Below are positions 17,518-25,337 of a stretch of DNA of 64,000 bases, piece by piece (position 1 is the stretch's first letter; the number at the start of each line of letters is the position of its first letter). Source of the stretch: Lacipirellulaceae bacterium (GTDB lineage Bacteria; Planctomycetota; Planctomycetia; Pirellulales; Lacipirellulaceae); contig JAVJRG010000009.1 in assembly GCA_040218535.1 (NCBI GenBank), positions 124,001 to 188,000 on the forward strand, in the 5' to 3' direction. A model generated the notes under the pieces. That model searched no databases. It saw nothing but the letters and a program-made list of their open reading frames with translations, and was not told the origin of the DNA. The translations under genes were made by a program, and so were the position numbers.

Positions 17518-18288
17518 CTAGGATATCGTCCTCCCACCGTTCACACTGATAGTCGCCCCGGTGACGAACCGCGCCTCTTCGCTCGCCAAATAGGCAACCG
17601 CGGTTGCCACATCTTGCGGCTCGCCAAAGCGTTTCATGGGGGCTGATTGAAGGTACTCCTGCTTGTCTTGCTCAGTGGCTTCTTCATGTCGTTCGACGGG
17701 GATCCAGCCGGGGGCGACCATGTTTACCGTAATGCCGTCACCTGCAAGCTCCGCGGCATTGCTCTTGGCGAGACCAATCTGCCCGCCTTTCGCCGAGACA
17801 TACGGGCAGAACTCGGGCCACGCTCCCGCGAATACTTCGCTGGTGATGTGGATGATACGGCCCCATTGTTGCTCGCGCATGTGCGGCAAGCACGCTTTGG
17901 TCAGCAGGAACGGACTCTTCATAAAAAAGTCCACCATGCTCTGGAAGAAATCCCAGTCGTAGTCTTCGATTTTCTTCAGAGGCTGATCGCAAGTTGCGTT
18001 GGGGACCAGGATATCGACGGGACCGATCCTTTTCCCAATTTGCTCAATCAACTGCATGACGGATGCCTCATCAGTCACGTCGGCTTGCACCAGACAATGC
18101 TCGCCGCCGATAGCTTCTAGCTCCGCAAACGCGGCTCTGGCGGTTTCCTCGCTGTGCGAAAAATTCATGGCGACTCGCGCTCCTTGCCTCGCGAGGTGCA
18201 AAGCGATCTGCTTGCCGAGTCCACGTGTACTACCAGTTACTAATGCCGTCCGATCAGCAAGTTGTAAAGACTGCGTGCTTCCTGACAT
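17518..18288 (-). CDS. Short-chain dehydrogenase/reductase (SDR)
   Basis: 256 residues, the classical SDR length. The NAD(P)-binding motif is TGSTRGLG (about 18-25). The NNAG-equivalent is VPNATC, slightly unusual. The catalytic residues are Ser150 (ITSEV), Tyr163 and Lys167 (YVSAK). The C-terminal VAYLASEEARFVTGATISVNGG is the usual FabG-like end. GAGG stands before the ATG. The protein is cytoplasmic and probably oxidises or reduces a hydroxyl group of a sugar, acid or acyl substrate. It lies 27 bp after the DUF1501 gene on the same strand, so it is probably co-transcribed with the DUF1549-DUF1501 pair and the amidohydrolase. Specificity cannot be read from sequence. Confidence 0.92.
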   Translation of the reverse strand: MSGSTQSLQLADRTALVTGSTRGLGKQIALHLARQGARVAMNFSHSEETARAAFAELEAIGGEHCLVQADVTDEASVMQLIEQIGKRIGPVDILVPNATCDQPLKKIEDYDWDFFQSMVDFFMKSPFLLTKACLPHMREQQWGRIIHITSEVFAGAWPEFCPYVSAKGGQIGLAKSNAAELAGDGITVNMVAPGWIPVERHEEATEQDKQEYLQSAPMKRFGEPQDVATAVAYLASEEARFVTGATISVNGGRTIS

Positions 18289-18315
18289 CTGGATTAGGTC
18301 CTCCTCGCAGGGAAA

Positions 18316-19758
18316 CTAAGAGATCAACTCATGGATCGGCTCGACGTCTTCGACCCCAACCAGTTTCTGATCCAACCCGTTGTAGAAGTACGTGAGATTA
18401 TTCGGGTCGAGCCCCAGTTGCTCCAGGACCGTTGCGTGTAGCTCCTTCACGGTGGTCGGTCGCTCAACCGCACGGCTGCCGAGTTCGTCGGTGGTTCCCA
18501 GCGACACGCCCCCTTTGATGCCGCCGCCTGCCATCCACATCGTGAAGCCGTAACTGTTGTGATCGCGACCGGTTCCTTTCGAGTACTCCGCCGTTGGTTG
18601 GCGACCGAATTCTCCTCCCCAGAGGACCAGAGTTTCTTCCAACATGCCGCGCTGCTTCAGATCGCGAAGTAATGCTGCGATTGGCCGGTCAGTCTCGCCC
18701 GCATGGAGCTCGTGATTATGCACCAAGTCACCGTGGGCGTCCCAGTTGTAGTCGATGTGGTTGCCTCCGGAGTAGAGCTGGATAAATCGCACGCCACGTT
18801 CGACTAACCGCCGGGCAAGCAAACACTGCGAGCCAAAATGATGCGTCCGCTCTCCTCCGATCCCATACATATCGAGCGTCGCTTGAGTTTCTTGAGTTAG
18901 ATCAACGGCTTCTGGAGCCGACATTTGCATCTTAAAGGCCAGCTCGTAGCTGGCGATCCGGGCAGCCAGGCCGTCGTTGCTCGCTCGACTGGCGGCGTGT
19001 CGCTCGTTGATCGTGGCCAACGTGTCGAGCATGTCACGCTGCATCTCGCGCGTGGTCCCCGGCGGACGGGCCAGATCGAGCACCGGGGAACCTTCGTGAC
19101 GGAAGGTCGCCCCCTGGTAGGTCGCGGGCATGTAGCCGCTGGACCAATTCTTTGCCCCCGAGATCGGCCCGCCGGAGGGGTCGAGCATGACAACAAACCC
19201 GGGCAAGTTTTCATTAGCGCTTCCCAGTCCGTAGTTGACCCAAGACCCCATCGCAGGGCTGCCGGAGATGAGCTTGCCGGAGTTCATCATCAGCATCGCC
19301 GAACCGTGGATTGGTGAGTCAGCCGTCATGGAATGGATGAAGGCAATATCATCAACGCACTTCCCGACGTTGGGGAACAGATCGCTAACCCACTTGCCAC
19401 ACTCACCGTACTGGTGGAACTTCCAACGCGGTTCGACGATCCGGCCTTGGTTTTTCTTCCCGCCGCGTCCGAAAGTCTTCACGTCGACGGTTTTATTGTC
19501 CATTCCCTGCATGTCTGGCTTGTAATCGAACGTGTCGATGTGGCTCGGCCCGCCATACATAAACAGAAAGATAACACTCTTGGCTTTCGCGATCCGCGGA
19601 GCAGGCTTGGGAGCGAGCGGATTGATGAACCGTTCGGCTCCCTTGGCTTGGTTGAAGAGGTGATCCCCGGCCAGCATCCCCGTCAGTGCCGTGGCACCAA
19701 AGCCCGCGCCGGTCTGCCAGAGAAACTCGCGACGGGTTCGATTGCAAAAGTTTTTCAT
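18316..19758 (-). CDS. DUF1501 protein, Tat-exported
   Basis: 480 residues. The N-terminus has a twin-arginine signal (NRTRREFLWQTGAGFGATALTGMLAG), so it should be exported folded. Family blocks include SVIFLFMYGGPSHIDTFDYKP, DIAFIHSMTADSPIHGSAMLMMNSG, CLLARRLVERGVRFIQLYSGG, LVLWGGEFGRQP and GRDHNSYGFTMWMAGGGIKGG. DUF1501 is related to the alkaline phosphatase/sulfatase superfamily and almost always pairs with DUF1549/DUF1553 proteins in planctomycetes. The biochemical role is unproven. It follows its partner (19771-21921) by 12 bp. This is one of three complete pairs in the window. Confidence 0.93.
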   Translation of the reverse strand: MKNFCNRTRREFLWQTGAGFGATALTGMLAGDHLFNQAKGAERFINPLAPKPAPRIAKAKSVIFLFMYGGPSHIDTFDYKPDMQGMDNKTVDVKTFGRGGKKNQGRIVEPRWKFHQYGECGKWVSDLFPNVGKCVDDIAFIHSMTADSPIHGSAMLMMNSGKLISGSPAMGSWVNYGLGSANENLPGFVVMLDPSGGPISGAKNWSSGYMPATYQGATFRHEGSPVLDLARPPGTTREMQRDMLDTLATINERHAASRASNDGLAARIASYELAFKMQMSAPEAVDLTQETQATLDMYGIGGERTHHFGSQCLLARRLVERGVRFIQLYSGGNHIDYNWDAHGDLVHNHELHAGETDRPIAALLRDLKQRGMLEETLVLWGGEFGRQPTAEYSKGTGRDHNSYGFTMWMAGGGIKGGVSLGTTDELGSRAVERPTTVKELHATVLEQLGLDPNNLTYFYNGLDQKLVGVEDVEPIHELIS

Positions 19759-19770
19759 TGTGGTGCTTGG

Positions 19771-21921
19771 TTAGTCGAGAAATACGAACTCATTCAAGTT
19801 CAAAACCATCAGGCAGAACTGCTGAAGTGCTGCTTGTTCGCTCAAACCGTGCTGACTCTGGTAGCGTGCCATCAGCGACAAGCCATCTTGAATCGTCTGC
19901 TCGTCGGGCTCGCGTTGCAATGCAAGCCGAAAAGCGTAAGCCACTTGTTCGGCCTGATCCTTACCGGCGTCACTAGTCACTCGCTTCGCGAAATGAGCAG
20001 ACTGAGCCTGCAAGAATTCGCTATGTAGCAGATTGAGCGCCTGAGCCGCCTGCGTAGTGTTAAAACGCGTCTCACAGCTTGTGTCGGTTTCCGGGAAATC
20101 AAACGCGGCCAATTCGGGTGGGATAAGGCTGCGTTTGATGTGGATGTAGATACTTCGCCGTGCCTGCTCGCGCGGGGAGGATTCGCCCCAGTCCGCGCCG
20201 GGGCGGCTTTGTGTGGCACGGACTTCCGCTGAAAGTTTCGGGTAAATGCTCGGCCCGTACATTTTCAGATTCAATTGCCCGGAAACAGCGAGCACCGAAT
20301 CGCGAATTTCCTCAGCAGTCAGCCGTCGCATGTCGAATCGCCAGAAGAGATCGTTCTCAGGATCGGCTGCCGCGGCGGTCGGGTTTTCGACGTAGGCCAT
20401 CCGGTAGGTGTTGGAGGTGAGAATCAAGCGGTGCAGCTTTTTTAAGCTCCAACGGTTGTCGACTAACCAGCAGGCCAGCCAATCCAACAGCTCCGGGTGA
20501 GTTGGTTCCGTTCCGAAATAACCATAGTTGTTGGAGCTGCGCACGATGCCCCGACCAAAGTGATGCTGCCAGACACGATTGACGATCACTCGACTCGCCA
20601 ACATGTTGTCGGGGTGAGTTATCCATTCCGCAAGAATCCGCCGTCGTGGGGCTGCGGGCACTTCCAAGGCCGTGACAAGCCCCGACGGAGCTTCGCCGAA
20701 CACGTCTGGATAGTGAGGCTCGACCTGCTCGCCCAGCGCATGTGGATTGCCACGCAGCATGACGTGGGTGGGCGGGGGATCGGAGATCGTTTCCGCGAGC
20801 GAGAGCACCCATTCCGGCTTGGGTAGCTTGCTAATCTGCTTATTGAGTCGCTGCAATTCGCTGACCATCGTTTGGTACTGGGCAAGTTCGTTGGCAGACA
20901 GCACTTGCGGAAGCTTTTCCTTCAGAACTTTCGCCCTGCCCTTCCCTTCCGTGCGAACCTGATCGGCCGACGTCAACTTCTTGATGGCCGTTTGCTCAAA
21001 CTGTCGCTTCGCCTTTCTGACGACGTTTCGCTTCAGCTCAAAAGCCTGGCGCGAAATCCCGACCGAGTCGGTCGCCAAATTCCTTAGACTGTAGAGTTTG
21101 GGATCGCGGTTGTCGGGCAAAGCGTACGGAGTAACATCCGCAAAAAACGCCAGCATGCCGTAGTAGTCCGTTTGAGGGATCGGATCGATCTTATGATCAT
21201 GGCAGCGAGCGCATCCGATGGTGAGCCCCAAGAAAGCCTGGCTCGTAGTCGAGAGAATATTGTCGAGATCGTCGTACTTCGCCTGCAACGGGTCAGCCGG
21301 TTCGTCGTCCCAAGTCCCTAGACGATAGAAACCGGTTGCCGTGATGCTTTCGGTCGTCGGGGGGGCAAGCTGATCACCGGCAAGCTGCTCAAGGACGAAT
21401 TGATCGTAAGGTCTGTCTTCGTTGAAAGCACGAATCACGTAGTCTCGATACTTCCAGACATACGGCTTGGGCGCATCGCGCTCGAAGCTGTTACTCTCGC
21501 CGTAGCGGACGACATCCAACCAATGCCGAGCCCATTTCTCTCCGTAGTGAGGCGAGGCGAGAAGGTCATTGACAAGACGCTCATACGCGTCAGGGCGATC
21601 ATCGTTCGAAAAGGTGCGCAACTGCTCGGGCGTCGGAGGGAGGCCGATCACATCGTAATAGAGTCGCCGAGCGAGCACTTGCTTTTTCGCTCGATAAGCG
21701 GGAGTTAGTCCTTGGCTTTCGAGCTTCGCCAGAATGAAGTCATCAATTGGATTGGCGACCCAAGTTTCATTCTGAACTGCAGGGACCTCATGCTTCTTGG
21801 GCGGTACGAAGGCCCAATGCTCAGCGGCGAAACTCGCTCGCGATTCCAGGAGAATGAAAGTGACTAGTACAACGCAAAAAAGCGGCGAATTTCTGCAGCG
21901 ATGTCGAGCCCCCCTGAGCAT
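19771..21921 (-). CDS. DUF1549/DUF1553 protein without the N-terminal cytochrome-like domain
   Basis: 716 residues with a signal peptide (VVLVTFILLESRASFAAE) followed at once by HWAFVPPKKHEVP and the DUF1549 domain (NPIDDFILAKLESQGLTP...LARRLYYDVIGLPPTPEQL...WARHWLDVVRYGES). DUF1549 contains CARCHDHKIDPIPQTDYYG, a CXXCH-type motif. DUF1553 follows (RRRILAEWITHPDNMLASRVIVNRVWQHHFGRGIV...RRLTAEEIRDSVLAVSGQLN). The PSCyt1 cytochrome-like domain present in the other two copies here is absent. The length fits a natural short version rather than a truncation. It is followed by DUF1501 12 bp downstream and preceded by the GH1 gene 40 bp upstream. Function unknown. Confidence 0.92.
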   Translation of the reverse strand: MLRGARHRCRNSPLFCVVLVTFILLESRASFAAEHWAFVPPKKHEVPAVQNETWVANPIDDFILAKLESQGLTPAYRAKKQVLARRLYYDVIGLPPTPEQLRTFSNDDRPDAYERLVNDLLASPHYGEKWARHWLDVVRYGESNSFERDAPKPYVWKYRDYVIRAFNEDRPYDQFVLEQLAGDQLAPPTTESITATGFYRLGTWDDEPADPLQAKYDDLDNILSTTSQAFLGLTIGCARCHDHKIDPIPQTDYYGMLAFFADVTPYALPDNRDPKLYSLRNLATDSVGISRQAFELKRNVVRKAKRQFEQTAIKKLTSADQVRTEGKGRAKVLKEKLPQVLSANELAQYQTMVSELQRLNKQISKLPKPEWVLSLAETISDPPPTHVMLRGNPHALGEQVEPHYPDVFGEAPSGLVTALEVPAAPRRRILAEWITHPDNMLASRVIVNRVWQHHFGRGIVRSSNNYGYFGTEPTHPELLDWLACWLVDNRWSLKKLHRLILTSNTYRMAYVENPTAAAADPENDLFWRFDMRRLTAEEIRDSVLAVSGQLNLKMYGPSIYPKLSAEVRATQSRPGADWGESSPREQARRSIYIHIKRSLIPPELAAFDFPETDTSCETRFNTTQAAQALNLLHSEFLQAQSAHFAKRVTSDAGKDQAEQVAYAFRLALQREPDEQTIQDGLSLMARYQSQHGLSEQAALQQFCLMVLNLNEFVFLD

Positions 21922-21961
21922 CCTTCCATGATAAACGATTGCCGACCAAACGAAAAACAGT

Positions 21962-23335
21962 TCAGAAGCCGTTCGAGCGAATCACGTTTCGGTACCAATA
22001 AGCAGAGTTCTTCAGAGTCCGCTTCTGCGAGTGGAAATCAACGTGCACCAGCCCAAACCGCTTGCCGTAGCCTTCCGCCCATTCAAAGTTGTCTAATAGT
22101 GACCAGTGAAAATAGCCTCGCACGTCGACGCCCTCTTCGATTGCACGACTCAAGTGCCGCAGGTGCCGGCGGGTGTAGTCGATGCGTTGTGGGTCGTGAA
22201 CTTTGCCATCCTCGGCGACCCAATCGATATTCGCCATGCCGTTTTCGGTAATAATGATGGGCGTCTGGTAACGCTCAGCATGGAATCTCACGCCCCAGTA
22301 CAACGAGTCTTCCACAACAGGCCAGTCGAAAGCAGATCGTGGCGTTCCGACCGCAAATGGTCTCTCACGTGCCGCACCTGAGTCATCGACCTCCACCGGT
22401 TGTGCCGTGTAGATATTGAGCCCGAGAAAATCGACCGGCTGAGCGATCGCCTCCATTTCGCTCGGCGTAAATTTGGGCACGTCTTTGCCGTACCGTTGCA
22501 GTCCGGCGTCGGGATACTGCCCGAAAAAGACCGGATCGTTGAACCAAGTGTTGTTCCAAAGCGTGCGATCAGGAACATCCATCGTCGCACGCTTGGCAGC
22601 CTCGATCGTGGCAGCCTTCACGTCTGCAGGGAATTTCGCAATGCCGACCGGTGCCCAGCCCACTATCGGAGTGGACTTCGCTCTTTCGCGTATCACTTCG
22701 ACGGCTCGCCCATGCGCTAGCAAGGAGTGATGGGCGGCCAGCAATTGATCCGCTAGTGGCAATTCGTTACCAGGTGCGTTGGTCCCGTTGCCGTGGCCAA
22801 AGTGCAAGAAGCATTGCGGCTCGTTCAGGGTGATCCAATGTCGAACGCGATCCGAGAGCCGTTCAACAACCAATCGCGTATAGCCTGCGAACCAGTCAAC
22901 AGTCTTGGGATTGAGCCAACCTCCCTGCTCGTACAGCGTCTGAGGGTAGTCCCAGTGGAAAAGCGTGATCCACGGCTGAATATTTGCTTCCAGCAATGCG
23001 TCGACTAGCCTGTCGTAGAACGCAAGACCCGCTTCATTCACTTCACCAACACCCGTGGGCAACACTCGCGACCAGCTCACCGAGAAACGATAAGCCTGCA
23101 GACCGATTCTCTTCATCAGGGCAACATCTTCGCGAAAGCGCTTCACGTGATCGCAAGCCACGTCGCCAGTCTCTCCATAGCGAATCTTGCCTTCAGTTTG
23201 GCAGAACGTATCCCAGACACTCGCTGCCCTACCCTCCTCTTTGGCCGAACCTTCGATCTGATAGGCACTGGTCCCAGCTCCCCAGAGAAAGTCGCTCGGA
23301 AAGTTCACTTTGGATGGCGACTGCTCAATGATCAT
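21962..23335 (-). CDS. GH1 beta-glucosidase
   Basis: 457 residues from the ATG at 23335 (AAGG upstream), the standard GH1 length. It begins FPSDFLWGAGTSAYQIEG, the family N-terminal signature. The acid/base Glu172 is in WITLNEPQC and the nucleophile Glu364 in IIITENGM; the sugar-binding FHWSLLDNFEWAEGYGKRFGLVHVDF is intact. There is no signal peptide, so it acts in the cytoplasm on imported beta-linked disaccharides or oligosaccharides. It starts 17 bp after the EEP-family gene and leads into the DUF1549-DUF1501 genes. A candidate beta-1,2-glucan locus lies 6 kb away, so sophorose is one possible substrate, but that link is inference. Confidence 0.96.
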   Translation of the reverse strand: MIIEQSPSKVNFPSDFLWGAGTSAYQIEGSAKEEGRAASVWDTFCQTEGKIRYGETGDVACDHVKRFREDVALMKRIGLQAYRFSVSWSRVLPTGVGEVNEAGLAFYDRLVDALLEANIQPWITLFHWDYPQTLYEQGGWLNPKTVDWFAGYTRLVVERLSDRVRHWITLNEPQCFLHFGHGNGTNAPGNELPLADQLLAAHHSLLAHGRAVEVIRERAKSTPIVGWAPVGIAKFPADVKAATIEAAKRATMDVPDRTLWNNTWFNDPVFFGQYPDAGLQRYGKDVPKFTPSEMEAIAQPVDFLGLNIYTAQPVEVDDSGAARERPFAVGTPRSAFDWPVVEDSLYWGVRFHAERYQTPIIITENGMANIDWVAEDGKVHDPQRIDYTRRHLRHLSRAIEEGVDVRGYFHWSLLDNFEWAEGYGKRFGLVHVDFHSQKRTLKNSAYWYRNVIRSNGF

Positions 23336-23352
23336 AAAGTGAACCTTGAGAA

Positions 23353-24288
23353 TCAATCTGTGAGAAGTTGTAAGGTTGCCGTCACTGGAAAATGATCAGA
23401 AGGGTAACGCCCCTCTTTGTTGAAACGCACGATGCCTGCTTCGAGGGTGCGGAAGTGCTTCGAGTGAAGTATGAAGTCGATTCGATTTCCGTAAGTCCAG
23501 CCTTTGAAGTTATTGAAAGTTCCTTCTTCGGCCCGTAGGCGAAACTGGTCCCGTACCTCATCAATCGGCTCAGGCAAAGGGTAAACAGACCGGTAACTGT
23601 CGATCAATCGCAAAGGGTTCTCTTGAGTGGGAGTAACGAGTTGCGTGAACGCCGGATTCTCTGGCGGGACATTCAAATCGCCCATGACCAGAATGGGTCG
23701 ATCTCCAGCCAGTTCAGGCAGACGCTTACGAATCAGCACTGCCGAGAAGAGGCGCGAGTCTTGAATCTGATGATCCCAATGCGTGTTCAGTACGACAAGT
23801 TCGCGCCCTTCGGCAAGAAGGTCATTGAGAATGATCCAAGAGGCGATTCTAGCGCAGCAAGTCTTTGGGTAACGGGAACCAGGTTGATCCGCTTGTTCAT
23901 TCAGCCAGAACGTCCCCTGATCGACCGGCTCGAAACGCGAGCGACGAAACAGAATCGCGCAGTACTCGCCCGTTTGCTTGCCATCGTCCCTACCCACGCC
24001 GTAGAAACCGTGCTTCGTCAGCATCCTCCGAATGTCTTGAACTTGATTCATGAGCGGTTCTTGAAGGCAGAGGATGTCGGGGTCGAAGTCTGAAACCATC
24101 TGCAAGACCAAATCACGACGGTGCTTGCCTGACAGGGAGATCCAAGAGTTCTCCTTGGGACTCAAGTAACCCTCCGCCTCGTCGAAGCGGATGTTGAACG
24201 ACATCACTCGACTTGCATGGGGCTGGTCCTGGGCTTGCACAGAAGCCGCAACCGCCCACAGAACAACGGCTAACAAAGAGAGACACAT
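23353..24288 (-). CDS. Secreted endonuclease/exonuclease/phosphatase (EEP) family protein
   Basis: 311 residues with a signal peptide (MCLSLLAVVLWAVAASVQAQ). The EEP fold is clear: VMSFNIRFDEAEG at the start, DILCLQEPLMNQ with the metal-binding Glu, VVLNTHWDH, LVMGDLNVPPENPAF, RIDFILHSKHF, and the final SDHFPVTATL with catalytic Asp-His. Family members act on phosphodiesters, including nucleic acids, inositol phosphates or sphingomyelin. An exported copy beside polysaccharide-degrading enzymes may help scavenge phosphate or nucleic acid. It heads the minus-strand run ending at 15.7 kb and is 17 bp from the GH1 gene. It is one of three EEP proteins in the window. Confidence 0.9.
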   Translation of the reverse strand: MCLSLLAVVLWAVAASVQAQDQPHASRVMSFNIRFDEAEGYLSPKENSWISLSGKHRRDLVLQMVSDFDPDILCLQEPLMNQVQDIRRMLTKHGFYGVGRDDGKQTGEYCAILFRRSRFEPVDQGTFWLNEQADQPGSRYPKTCCARIASWIILNDLLAEGRELVVLNTHWDHQIQDSRLFSAVLIRKRLPELAGDRPILVMGDLNVPPENPAFTQLVTPTQENPLRLIDSYRSVYPLPEPIDEVRDQFRLRAEEGTFNNFKGWTYGNRIDFILHSKHFRTLEAGIVRFNKEGRYPSDHFPVTATLQLLTD

Positions 24289-24326
24289 AGACTGATCTTG
24301 GCTTCTTGCGCAAGGTGCCGCAAGTC

Positions 24327-24362
24327 AAAAAAGGGCCTTCGCCTAACCAGCGAAAGCCCCTT
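24327..24362 (-). terminator. Rho-independent terminator of the 24389-25108 gene
   Basis: On the minus strand, AAGGGGCTTTCGC pairs with GCGAAGGCCCTT across a 7-nt loop and runs into TTTTTT. It lies 26 bp after the PEP-CTERM stop codon and isolates that gene from the EEP-GH1 operon. Confidence 0.85.
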
Positions 24363-24388
24363 ACGAGAAAGCAAATTGCAAAGGTCAG

Positions 24389-25108
24389 TTAAGCCTTACG
24401 ACGACGACCCAGGAAACCTACGAAACCAAGGCTAAGCAGCATCGCGCTCGTTGGCTCAGGGACTTGAAGAACGAAGTTGTCGAGGAACGCAGACTGCCCG
24501 CCTGGGATCACCGTGTCCTCACCATCGACCATGAAACCAGAAACGGTTAACACGTCACCAGCGGTCACACCCGAAAGAGAAATGGAGAACGGCGTGCCCA
24601 TGGGATTTCCTGAAGCAGCGCCGCCAAGGTTACCATCGGGGATGACTGCGGCGTTCAGATCGATCATGGCTGATCCGCCCGTACCGCTTGAGGTCAACGA
24701 AACACCAAACTCTCTGGAGAGGTGGTTCACTTCCCGACCTGCACGAAAGGAGAGCGTGTAATCGCCATCCGCCGGTGCGATCACGCTCTGTGTGATGTCA
24801 GCTTGGGCGAGTGGCTCGCCACTGTTTCCTTGATCACCCTCAAATGAACGGAACCAAATGCCGGTACCAGTCCCAGGTGCTTGAGTTCCTCCCACACCGG
24901 TATTGTTCGCATTTGCAAAACCGGTTTGAAACTGTGCGGCGCGATCGACGCCGTCCGGCATGTTGATCGTTAGCACCCAGTCGCTGTTGCTTGTGGTCGA
25001 GCCACTCATCGCGTCGTCGAAGGAACCATCGTCGAGCAAGTTGGCCTGTGCCGAACTTGCTAATACTGCCACCAAAGCAATGGCGGCAAACAGACTGAAT
25101 CGCTTCAT
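24389..25108 (-). CDS. PEP-CTERM secreted protein, carbohydrate-binding-like
   Basis: 239 residues with a signal peptide (FAAIALVAVLASSAQA) and a PEP-CTERM tail (VPEPTSAMLLSLGFVGFLGRRRKA). The body starts NLLDDGSFDDAM...DWVLT and continues with YTLSFRAGREVNHLSREFGVSLTSSGTG...SAFLDNFVLQ. This is the jelly-roll layout of CBM4/DUF642-type sandwich domains, in which the N-terminal NLLDDGSFD and the terminal FLDNFVL strands pair. It probably binds a ligand at the surface; no enzyme motif is seen. GGAGGG precedes the ATG. Its upstream region holds both a LacI-type operator (25241-25254) and a 20-bp palindrome (25183-25202), suggesting specific regulation with the beta-glucan locus. Confidence 0.87.
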   Translation of the reverse strand: MKRFSLFAAIALVAVLASSAQANLLDDGSFDDAMSGSTTSNSDWVLTINMPDGVDRAAQFQTGFANANNTGVGGTQAPGTGTGIWFRSFEGDQGNSGEPLAQADITQSVIAPADGDYTLSFRAGREVNHLSREFGVSLTSSGTGGSAMIDLNAAVIPDGNLGGAASGNPMGTPFSISLSGVTAGDVLTVSGFMVDGEDTVIPGGQSAFLDNFVLQVPEPTSAMLLSLGFVGFLGRRRKA

Positions 25109-25182
25109 GAGTCATACCCTCCTACTTAAAAAGACATCAAAAAGTTGTGCCGCAGCAATAAAAACCAATCTGCAGCCATCTG

Positions 25183-25202
25183 GCAAACTGACGTCAGTTT
25201 GC
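25183..25202. promoter_or_regulatory. Perfect 20-bp palindrome in the promoter region of 24389-25108
   Basis: GCAAACTGAC is followed directly by its exact reverse complement, with no loop. That favours a dimeric protein-binding site over a hairpin terminator. It lies about 75 bp upstream of the PEP-CTERM start codon and 38 bp from the LacI-type operator. Confidence 0.6.
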
Positions 25203-25240
25203 AAATCAAACACATCGTTACTCGCCACTAGGACGATCCT

Positions 25241-25254
25241 TGCAAGCGCTTTCA
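25241..25254. promoter_or_regulatory. LacI-type operator (site A)
   Basis: TGCAAGCGCTTTCA, a near-palindrome with the central CG typical of LacI-family sites; one base differs from perfect symmetry. The identical 14-mer occurs at 28322 and 39685, and a one-base variant at 34730 in front of the LacI gene. This copy lies about 135 bp upstream of the PEP-CTERM gene at 24389-25108. Confidence 0.7.
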
Positions 25255-25337
25255 AAAATTGCGTCAAATAAGTTCAGGAGTATCTTCAGGGTTATTCTTG
25301 GGAGGTTTGAAGTCGGACCAAGAAACTGCGTGAGGAG

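Noticed and set aside
23110-23130. GAAAGCGCTTC match to the operator core
   Set aside because: Inside the GH1 coding sequence and missing the conserved outer bases; most likely chance.
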